Assembly: GCF_001468265.1 (NCBI RefSeq) | Contig: NZ_LNRZ01000002.1 | Coordinates: 62,001 to 126,000, forward strand | Origin: Sphingopyxis sp. H050 | GTDB taxonomy: Bacteria; Pseudomonadota; Alphaproteobacteria; Sphingomonadales; Sphingomonadaceae | DNA: 64,000 nucleotides | Reading direction: 5' to 3' | The notes under the pieces: generated by a model | Told to the model about the DNA's origin: nothing | The model's input: only the letters and a program-made list of their open reading frames with translations | Databases searched by the model: none | Part shown: in pieces, positions 8,235 through 14,611 of the stretch | Layout of the letters: every line of letters begins with the position of its first letter | Position numbering within the stretch: position 1 is the stretch's first letter | Position numbers and translations under genes: made by a program

Positions 8235-8266
8235 GGGCCGGGGGCGTTCGCGCGCCCGGCCCTTTT
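8235..8266 (+). terminator. Rho-independent terminator after DUF736
   Basis: The hairpin has an 8-bp outer stem GGGCCGGG/CCCGGCCC (8235-8242 with 8255-8262) and an inner GCG-TTCG-CGC stem-loop separated by one G-G mismatch. It is followed by TTTT at 8263-8266 and further T-rich sequence. It lies 15 bases after the DUF736 stop. Confidence 0.75.
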
Positions 8267-8293
8267 CTCTTCTTTCATTGGAAAGGTCAGGAC

Positions 8294-9316
8294 ATGACGC
8301 ACAGCCGTCCCCCAAGCATCGACCGCTTTGCCGACCTCAAGCAGCTTTATGCCGAAGCGATCGCCACCCCCGAATTCCAGGCCGCTTTCGGCGACCCGAT
8401 GCCTCTCTCGATCATCGAGGCCGGGGACGAACCCGGCGAGCATGACATGCCCGAGCCGATCGCGGCGCAGGCCGAATGCGGCGGCATCGTCGCCGCCATC
8501 TTCGATCTGTTCACCGGCACGCGGCTCGAGCCCTTCGCCCCCGACATCGCCTGGGGCATCGTCAATTCCTTCCATTTCGTGGCGGGCAAGATCGAACGCC
8601 GTGAAGATGCGGTCGCCGGGGACCTTGGCGAGCTCGCCCGCCGCCCCGATCTCAGCGAGGTCTATGCGACGAGCCTCGAGGAGAAACAGATGCTCTGCCG
8701 CTCGCTCGCCGAGCAGCGCGGCGCTCTCGAATGCATGCGCGATTATGCCGCCGAGATGTACCGCGCCCTCGCGGGCTGGCCCTGGTCCCCGGCCAGGGGC
8801 TCGCGCGTCTCGACCGTCGCGACCGCGAGCCAGGTCGCGGTGCAGGACTTCCTGCGCGAACGCCAGCTCGCGGCGCGCGAACGTCATCTGCCGCAAGGGC
8901 CGATCATTGTCTTCTCCGGCCCTGCCCAATGGGAGAATTGGCAGCCGATCTGGGCGAGGCTCGACGCGATCAAGGCGCGCGTCCCGCACATGACGTTGGT
9001 CACGACGGGCCAGCGCAAGGGCGCCGACGCGATCGCCGCGGCATGGGCCGCGCGCCCCGAAAACGGGGTGCCGCTCGTCGCTTATGGTCTCTATGGTTCG
9101 GGCAAGAAGATCGCCTTCAACCGCAACCGCAAGCTCGTCGACCTAAAGCCGGTCGAGGCCTTGCTCTGTGAAGGATCGGGCCTCCAGGCCAATCTCTATC
9201 AGCTGCTCCGCAAGGCCGGCATCCCAATCCACGCCTTCCGCAAGACCGACGCGGCGATCCCGGCGGATGCGCCGCGGCGCCCCGGGGCCGCCGCCCCGGC
9301 CGCGCGGGCGGCGTGA
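8294..9316 (+). CDS. DUF2493 (YspA-type SLOG) protein, first copy
   Basis: A 340-residue protein with an N-terminal helical domain (about 1-170, containing PEPIAAQAECGGIVAAIFDL and GALECMRDYAAEMY) and a C-terminal DUF2493/YspA SLOG Rossmann-like domain (about 205-315). The latter shows PIIVFSGPAQWENWQPIWAR, then TTGQRKGADAIAAAWA with the G-x-x-x-G-A-D type phosphate or nucleotide site, and the terminal CEGSGLQANLYQLLRKAGIP. SLOG domains bind nucleotide-derived ligands. The tail after residue 320 is Ala/Pro-rich. A homologue of the same architecture lies 1.1 kb downstream. The gene starts after a strong terminator, so it has its own promoter. Such proteins are common on sphingomonad elements; their function is unknown. 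Confidence 0.75.
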   Translation: MTHSRPPSIDRFADLKQLYAEAIATPEFQAAFGDPMPLSIIEAGDEPGEHDMPEPIAAQAECGGIVAAIFDLFTGTRLEPFAPDIAWGIVNSFHFVAGKIERREDAVAGDLGELARRPDLSEVYATSLEEKQMLCRSLAEQRGALECMRDYAAEMYRALAGWPWSPARGSRVSTVATASQVAVQDFLRERQLAARERHLPQGPIIVFSGPAQWENWQPIWARLDAIKARVPHMTLVTTGQRKGADAIAAAWAARPENGVPLVAYGLYGSGKKIAFNRNRKLVDLKPVEALLCEGSGLQANLYQLLRKAGIPIHAFRKTDAAIPADAPRRPGAAAPAARAA

Positions 9317-9323
9317 GGGGGCC

Positions 9324-9557
9324 ATGGCGTTCCCCGCGCGCTGCCGCGACACTTATGCCCTGCTCCTGCGCGCCGCCGAACGGCGTGACCTGGCGCTGAT
9401 GGAATGCACCGGCCGCGCGACGGGCGCCCCGGTCTATGTCCTGTGCGAGATGCGGCGCGAAGGCGGCGGCCATGTCATCACCCCGCTTGCGCATCTCCAT
9501 GACGGCGACCCCGCCGAACTCATCTGGCCACCGGGGCACCAGCCGACTCCCAGTTGA
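9324..9557 (+). CDS. DUF6117 family protein
   Basis: A 77-residue protein matching DUF6117 as I recall it: MAFPARCRDTYALLLRAAER at the start, DLALMECTGRATGAPVYVLC in the middle and a closing PLAHL segment with a Pro-rich end. It begins 7 bases after the DUF2493 gene and must be in the same transcript. The family is small, soluble and restricted mostly to plasmid or integrative-element DNA of alphaproteobacteria. No activity is known. A terminator follows directly. Confidence 0.7.
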   Translation: MAFPARCRDTYALLLRAAERRDLALMECTGRATGAPVYVLCEMRREGGGHVITPLAHLHDGDPAELIWPPGHQPTPS

Positions 9558-9564
9558 ACCTCAA

Positions 9565-9598
9565 GGGCGACCCTCCTTTCGGAGTGGTCGCCTTTTTT
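9565..9598. terminator. Rho-independent terminator between convergent genes
   Basis: A stem GGCGACC-CTCC paired with GGAG-GGTCGCC (one bulged T), TTTC loop and a TTTTTT run at 9593-9598. It ends the DUF2493-DUF6117 transcript on the + strand. It may also serve the converging AHSA1 gene, although the reverse strand has only a short T run. Confidence 0.8.
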
Positions 9599-9600
9599 GT

Positions 9601-10071
9601 TCACTCGGTCAGCAGAGCGAGCCGTCGAAGCGCGGCAGCGAGCGCCTCGCGATGCGTGTCCGCGCCGACCGCGTCCGGTACGCCGGTCGCGCGCAGCGTC
9701 ACCTTGGTCCCGCTCTGTGCCGCCTCGATCAGTGTCTCGAACGTCATGGCGGCGATCTCGCGACGGTCCTCGCCGAGAAAGCGGACTCTCTCCAGTACCC
9801 GTTCGTCCGCCAGGAAATCGACGAAATGGCCCTCGACGAGGTCCTTGCCAGGCGCCGACACACCATGAGCTTCATCCGCGTAACGCAGCTCCAGGCGATA
9901 GCCGCCGCCGGCCCTGGGATCGAGCGCCGAGAAGCCGCCATCGACCCCTTCGGGAATCCGCCACGCCTTCAGCGTCTCCGGGTCGAGAAAGGTCCGGAAG
10001 AGCATGCGCGGGCTCGCCAGGATGATTCGTGACGTGCTGTCGACCCGTTCCCCCTGTTTCGGCGCACTCAA
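9601..10071 (-). CDS. SRPBCC/AHSA1 domain protein
   Basis: A 156-residue single-domain protein. The pattern STSRIILASPRMLFRTFLDP followed by LKAWRIPEG, GGGYRLELRY and GHFVDFLADERVLERV is typical of the SRPBCC/AHSA1 (START-like) fold, a hydrophobic-ligand binding helix-grip domain. The KxW motif after the first helix and the V-x-G-x-(F/Y) strand are present. It is convergent with the DUF6117 gene, and is the only gene on the element that looks like a ligand-binding stress-type protein; the ligand is unknown. The start is chosen at the first ATG; the Met of MLFRTF would be too far inside the domain. Confidence 0.75.
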   Translation of the reverse strand: MSAPKQGERVDSTSRIILASPRMLFRTFLDPETLKAWRIPEGVDGGFSALDPRAGGGYRLELRYADEAHGVSAPGKDLVEGHFVDFLADERVLERVRFLGEDRREIAAMTFETLIEAAQSGTKVTLRATGVPDAVGADTHREALAAALRRLALLTE

Positions 10072-10446
10072 GACCTGTCATCCTTTCATGGCTACCCCGG
10101 TGCCACAGGGGCGGGGTGATCGTTGGTGCCGCCCCCCGGTCTTTTGAGGGTGGCGCCTGGGGCGCACCATTTGCGAATCGGGGGCATCGAGCCCCCGCTT
10201 CGCAAGCCTCTTCTTCTCTCTCAACTCTTTTCAGCATGGCACGGGGACGGCGCCGGCCTCAAGGACGGCGGGGCCCCACCATTTTCCTTGGCGGGGCGGG
10301 TGCGGCGCCTGTCCTTCGGGCCTCGGTGTCCGCCAAGGAAAATCGTGACCCCCACCGCCGCTTCGCGGCCCGCTGCGCGGGTCCTTGACCCCGTCGCCCG
10401 GAGCCCGTGCCGGAAAGAAGACCTCTTTTGTTTCAAGGAGGTTCTC
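10072..10446. other. Structured GC-rich leader before the second DUF2493 gene
   Basis: No gene is visible. Two hairpins stand out. At 10173-10203 a 13-bp stem with one mismatch (GCGAATCGGGGGC against GCCCCCGCTTCGC) has a 5-base loop. At 10281-10294 and 10330-10343 a perfect 14-bp inverted repeat (ATTTTCCTTGGCGG and its complement) encloses 35 bases. They precede a strong ribosome binding site AAGGAGG at 10435-10441. The stretch may form a long regulatory 5' leader for the DUF2493 gene, or hold the promoter of the reverse AHSA1 gene. Confidence 0.5.
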
Positions 10447-11418
10447 ATGACGACGATCAAATATACCCGTACCGCAGACGAAATCGCCGACCTCATCGCC
10501 GAGGAAACCGCAAGCCCGGCCTTTGAACAGGCCTTTACCGAAACCGGGGGCGGCTTTCGGATGAGTTACGCCGAGGACGAGACCGACGCGGCGATGCCGC
10601 TCGCCCGCGAGGCGGAGCTGGCAACCGAGATGGTGGTGCGCACCTTCTTCGACCTGTTCCGCGATACCCGCCTCGAAAACCTCGCCGACCGGATCGCTTG
10701 GGGCATGGTGCACAGCCTCCACAAGGTCGCGGGCCAGCTCGACGGCGAAGCCGACAAGGCGGCGCTCAAGGTCCGGGACCTCATCCGCGACGCCGACGGA
10801 AGCGAGGTGTTGTCCGCCGAACTGGAGGAGGCCCAAAGGCTCTGCCAGTCCCTCGATGAAGCGCGCGACGCGATCGACTGCATGCGCGACCATGCCGCCC
10901 GCTCCTTCGCCGCCGAGACCGGCCGCCCATGGTCGGCGCCACGGGGATCCCTGGTGTCGAGCAAGCGCACGGCTTCGGTGGTTGCAGCCGCCGACTTCCT
11001 CGCCGCCCGCCGTCAGCAGCGCATCGACCGCCACGCGCCGAAGGGGCCGGTCGTGCTCTTCTCGGGCGGCCAGAAATGGGAGGATAGCGGTACTCTCTGG
11101 AACCGGCTCGACAGCATCCGCGCGCGCGTGCCCATGATGGTCCTGGCAACCACCGCGCAGGACAAGGGCTGCGACGCCATCGCCGCCGCATGGGCCGCGA
11201 GCCGCAAGGTGCCGCTGGTCGCCTTCACCCTTGCCAAGTGGCGGAACATGGGGGACCGGGCAGGGTTCGCGCGCAACGACGCGATGCTGGCCTTGAAGCC
11301 GGTGGAAGCGATCGTCTGCGAAGGCAGCGGACTCCAGTCGCACCTCGCGCGGGGCGTGCGGGCTAAGGGCATTCCGGCGCATTTCTTCCGGCTGTCCGAT
11401 CAGCGCCACGCCGCCTGA
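10447..11418 (+). CDS. DUF2493 (YspA-type SLOG) protein, second copy
   Basis: A 323-residue paralogue of the DUF2493 gene upstream, with the same layout: an N-terminal helical domain (with DLFRDTRLENLADRIAWGMV and AIDCMRDHAARSF) and a C-terminal SLOG domain with GPVVLFSGGQKWEDSGTLW, ATTAQDKGCDAIAAAWA and VEAIVCEGSGLQSHLARG. The order of the elements is collinear in both copies, so they arose by duplication and have diverged widely. It has an ideal ribosome binding site 5 bases before ATG, a 370-base structured leader and its own terminator, so it is an independent single-gene unit. Ligand and role are unknown. Confidence 0.75.
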   Translation: MTTIKYTRTADEIADLIAEETASPAFEQAFTETGGGFRMSYAEDETDAAMPLAREAELATEMVVRTFFDLFRDTRLENLADRIAWGMVHSLHKVAGQLDGEADKAALKVRDLIRDADGSEVLSAELEEAQRLCQSLDEARDAIDCMRDHAARSFAAETGRPWSAPRGSLVSSKRTASVVAAADFLAARRQQRIDRHAPKGPVVLFSGGQKWEDSGTLWNRLDSIRARVPMMVLATTAQDKGCDAIAAAWAASRKVPLVAFTLAKWRNMGDRAGFARNDAMLALKPVEAIVCEGSGLQSHLARGVRAKGIPAHFFRLSDQRHAA

Positions 11419-11426
11419 GGGCGGAA

Positions 11427-11463
11427 AAGGGCCGGTCCGGGCTTTCCCGGATCGGCCCTTTTT
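11427..11463 (+). terminator. Rho-independent terminator after the second DUF2493 gene
   Basis: A 15-bp stem (11427-11441 with 11446-11460, one G-T wobble) closed by a CTTT loop and followed by a T run at 11459-11463. It starts 8 bases after the stop codon. The next 150 bases up to the reverse gene contain nothing recognisable. Confidence 0.85.
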
Positions 11464-11616
11464 CTTGTGCGGGAGGACATTCGCCGAGCTCCAGGACCCC
11501 GTATCGGGGTCCATCGCCCGGCGATGCGATGCCGCGCTTCGCTGAGCGGCATCGGCCTCCTGCGCGCGGCTCCGCCGTGCTCGTCGCAGGGACGCCGTTC
11601 CGGCGATGACCGGGGT

Positions 11617-11856
11617 TCAGGTAGCAGCCGCCGGGAGCGCCTTCAGCGCTGCCACAGCGGCCGCACCGCCCGCCCTGGTCGCGAGGACGAGCACGTCCTT
11701 ATACTCGCGTTCGGTCAATTGTTCCACCGGGATTTCGGCAGCGAGCGCGCCATAGCGGGCGCGGATCTGGCGGCGCACCGCCTCGGCTTCGTCCGCGAGC
11801 TTCCTCTGGTCATTGTCGATCTTTGCGAGACGTTCGCGGTCGGTCATCTTGGGCAT
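11617..11856 (-). CDS. Small coiled-coil protein of the transfer region
   Basis: A 79-residue protein. Residues 1-40 (MTDRERLAKIDNDQRKLADE onward) form a charged amphipathic helix with coiled-coil character; the remainder, PVEQLTEREYKDVLVLATRA, is a second helical part ending Ala-rich. AAGGA stands 7 bases before the ATG on the reverse strand and decides this start; a longer frame upstream is Arg/Ser-rich noise. Small helical proteins of this kind lie beside the relaxase genes of many alphaproteobacterial elements (TraC/TraD-type mobilization accessory proteins), but sequence alone does not prove that link. Confidence 0.6.
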   Translation of the reverse strand: MPKMTDRERLAKIDNDQRKLADEAEAVRRQIRARYGALAAEIPVEQLTEREYKDVLVLATRAGGAAAVAALKALPAAAT

Positions 11857-12317
11857 GAACTGTTCCTTCGAAAAGAAGGTCCGCCCGCCGCTCTTTCTTA
11901 TCCGCAAAATCACCCAGTGACGCAAGGACATAGGATGGGCCGGCGTGCCGCCGGCCGAAGAGAATGATCCCCTCCGGGGGGCCCCGCGCCTTCCGGCACG
12001 AGGCGGCGCAGCGCGAAAAGCGCTGCGAAGCGAGGACGCACGCCGCAAGGGCGTTTGTAATGCACCGTACGCACGGGTGCTGCGGGCGCAAAATCGCCGG
12101 AAAAGTGCCGGTTTTGCGGGTCACAAAATGGCGGACGCGATGTCTCCGATCGTCCGACGGCGTCTGACCCTTCCGCGCAAGAAACGGGCTAACCCGCTGA
12201 TATCATGCGTCATACTGCGTCTGACGCCGGCAGACGCGATAAGATGTTGAGATCATGGTGCTAATCTGCTATCAAGCGGGTGCTTCATCACGCTCGGCGC
12301 TGTTCAAGGATCAGTGC
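11857..12317. other. Non-coding region upstream of the transfer genes, possible oriT
   Basis: No gene is visible. The left part has two perfect short hairpins, GGCCGGC/GCCGGCC (11938-11956) and GCAGCGC/GCGCTGC (12008-12026). The right part, less GC-rich, has CGGG/CCCG (12185-12196) and GCGTCTG/CAGACGC around a 7-base loop (12217-12237), with a further copy of GCGTCTGAC near 12163. It lies directly before a ribbon-helix-helix gene, the coupling protein and a TrwC-type relaxase. In TrwC-type systems the origin of transfer is next to the accessory DNA-binding gene, so the nick site is most likely within about 12140-12317. No nick sequence could be matched. Confidence 0.4.
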
Positions 12318-12620
12318 TTGGCCAGAATAACGCTCCGTCTCGACGATGCGCTGCATGACCGGTTGGTTGCCGCTGCGCGAGGGATCGGGACTACACCCTC
12401 CGCCTATATCCGGGATATCCTTGACCGGTACGAAGGTCATGATCCGGCCGGCTATCACGCCCGGTTCGACGAGCTTCATGCGACCGCGATCCAGACGCTC
12501 GCGATCCTCGCCAAGTCGATCGGTCGGCGGTCGCCCGAGACCCTCGAGGAGGGACTCGCCGATGCCCGGCGCCTGCTCCGCGAAAGGGGGCTGCTCGACC
12601 CCGAGCAGGACCGCGCATGA
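12318..12620 (+). CDS. Ribbon-helix-helix protein, relaxosome accessory or regulator
   Basis: A 100-residue protein opening with a classical ribbon-helix-helix pattern: strand ARITLRLDDALHDRL, helix, glycine turn IGTTPSAYIRD and second helix. The C-terminal half is helical (ELHATAIQTLAILAKSIG). A TTG start at 12318 is chosen because AAGGA lies 7 bases upstream and the conserved strand follows at once; no ATG is suitably placed. Its stop overlaps the coupling-protein start in ATGA. By position it corresponds to TrwA/TraY-type accessory proteins that bind oriT and repress their own operon. Confidence 0.7.
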   Translation: MARITLRLDDALHDRLVAAARGIGTTPSAYIRDILDRYEGHDPAGYHARFDELHATAIQTLAILAKSIGRRSPETLEEGLADARRLLRERGLLDPEQDRA

Positions 12621-14611
12621 GCATATTCCGCCATGACACGCTGGGCTCCTGGACGAGAGGCGGTCAGGCGATCGTCCACAACGTCCGGATGACCACCCAG
12701 GTCTTCTATCAGACCTGTCTCGCCGGGATCATCCTCTGGATAGGGGGTGTCCTCTGGTACGCGTTCGAGAAATCCACCGACTATGAGCGCTTCGTCCTCC
12801 TGAAGCTCGCGCAGGCGGCGATGATCGGGGACACGGTCCCCGGCGCCGCCGCGCCCCTTCTGTTCAGGACGCCTGCAGGCCGCGAATATTGGGTGAGTCC
12901 CGGGGCGCTCCTTGACTCCGGCATCGCCGAGAAAACGCTCCATGCCTTCGAAACCTATCTCCTCCAAGGGGCGGCGCTCTCGGGGGTGTTCGCACTCGCG
13001 ATGCTCGCCTGGGCCTGGTTCTATTTCACCCGGACGGGCAGGGGACTCGGCTCCAACCAGTTCCTGCGCGGAGCGCGCTTCGGGACAGTCCGCCAGGTTC
13101 GTCGGGCGCTGCGCTGGCAGCCGCGCGGGAGTTTCGAGATTGGCGGCGTACAAGTGCCCGAGGCCTTCGAGCCCGAGCATATCCTGATCTGCGGTGCGCC
13201 CGGAACCGGCAAGACCAACATCATCGTCAAGATGCTCGACGGCATCCGCAAGAGAAAGCGTCGGGCTATCGTTTATGACACCGCGGGGACCTTCGTCGAG
13301 AAATTCTACCGCCCCGGGATCGACGTGCTGCTGAACCCGCTCGATGCCCGCGCGGACGCCTGGTCGCCTTGGGTCGATGTACCCCGCGACTATCATTATG
13401 ACCAGATCGCCGAGTCCACGATTCCGGACAAGGCGGGCGATCCCTTCTGGGCGAAGGCGGCGCGCGGGACACTGGTCGCGGTGCTCCGGAAACTTGCCCG
13501 GCAGGAGCGGACCCTGGTCTCGATCCTGCTCGACACGCTGCTCCGGTCCAAGCTCAAGGATCTCGCCGCTTTCGCTGCCGGAACCGATGCCGCTGCCTTC
13601 ATCTCGACGGAAGGTGAGCGCACCTCGGCCGGCATCCAGGCCGAGCTTGCCTCGGTGATGCGCAGCTTCTCCTATCTCGACGATACCGTCGATGGGCTGT
13701 CGATCCGCGACTGGGTGGCGAACGAGAAGGATGACAGCTGGCTTTTCATCACCGTGAAGGCCGACCAGCTTCCTTCGCTCCGGCCGCTTATCACGGTCTG
13801 GCTCGACATCGCGATCAGCGCGATCATGAGCATGGCGCCCGATCGCGACCGGCGGCTCTATTGCGTCATCGACGAACTCCCGACCCTCCAGAAGTTGCCA
13901 TCACTTTCCGACTTCCTCGCCCGCGCCCGGAAATATGGCGGATGCGGTATCTTGGGGTTCCAGAGCTATCCCCAGCTCGAAGCAACCTACGGAATCCAGG
14001 ATGCCGCCGCGATCACCGGCTATTGCTCGACTTGGGTGGCTTTGCGCGCGAACGACACCCCTACCGCCAAGCATGTCAGCGAGAATCTCGGCCAGGTCGA
14101 ACAGGTCGAGGCCAATGAGGGCATGAGTTACGGCGTCAACGACATGCGCGACGGGGTCAATCTCTCGCGGATGCAGGTGACCCGGCCTTTGGTGATGCAT
14201 ACCGAGGTCACCAATCTTCCGAACCTTGCAGGCTATCTCCGGTTCGGCCGCAATCTCCCGGTTGTCCGCTTCGAGGATCGCTACAACAAGGTGCGGTCGG
14301 TGGCGGTCGCGTTCGAGGAACGAATCGATCCGCCGATCCGCCTCGATGCGCCTGGCGGTGCGGCGCTGCTGACGGAAACTCCCGCGGCGGCGAGTAAGCC
14401 GAAGCGCCGCCGCCCGGGTGACGATGCGCCGATGCTGCCACTTCCCGAGCCGCAGCCGCCGAAGAATGCTCCAACGCCCGTAGACCCGGAACCAGGGGCG
14501 CCCTCGCCACGGCCTCAGCCGGAAATCACCCTTTTCGGCAAGCCGGCGGGGTTCCGCCTGCGCCAGCACGGTCGCCGCGATGGCGACCGCGATGAGGCGA
14601 GACCGGCATGA
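12617..14611 (+). CDS. Type IV coupling protein, TraD/TrwB type
   Basis: A 664-residue membrane ATPase that would link the relaxase-DNA complex to a secretion channel. Two N-terminal membrane segments are visible (about 26-48, with AGIILWIGGVLWYAF, and about 115-137, with GVFALAMLAWAWFYF). Walker A is CGAPGTGKTNIIVKM (about 191-205) and Walker B is YCVIDELPTL (about 415-424). A TraD-like DSWLFIT strand and the GFQSYPQLEATYG motif follow. The last 90 residues are Pro-rich and probably disordered. It overlaps the preceding and following genes by ATGA, a compact transfer operon. The secretion genes it needs are not in the window. Confidence 0.9.
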   Translation: MSIFRHDTLGSWTRGGQAIVHNVRMTTQVFYQTCLAGIILWIGGVLWYAFEKSTDYERFVLLKLAQAAMIGDTVPGAAAPLLFRTPAGREYWVSPGALLDSGIAEKTLHAFETYLLQGAALSGVFALAMLAWAWFYFTRTGRGLGSNQFLRGARFGTVRQVRRALRWQPRGSFEIGGVQVPEAFEPEHILICGAPGTGKTNIIVKMLDGIRKRKRRAIVYDTAGTFVEKFYRPGIDVLLNPLDARADAWSPWVDVPRDYHYDQIAESTIPDKAGDPFWAKAARGTLVAVLRKLARQERTLVSILLDTLLRSKLKDLAAFAAGTDAAAFISTEGERTSAGIQAELASVMRSFSYLDDTVDGLSIRDWVANEKDDSWLFITVKADQLPSLRPLITVWLDIAISAIMSMAPDRDRRLYCVIDELPTLQKLPSLSDFLARARKYGGCGILGFQSYPQLEATYGIQDAAAITGYCSTWVALRANDTPTAKHVSENLGQVEQVEANEGMSYGVNDMRDGVNLSRMQVTRPLVMHTEVTNLPNLAGYLRFGRNLPVVRFEDRYNKVRSVAVAFEERIDPPIRLDAPGGAALLTETPAAASKPKRRRPGDDAPMLPLPEPQPPKNAPTPVDPEPGAPSPRPQPEITLFGKPAGFRLRQHGRRDGDRDEARPA

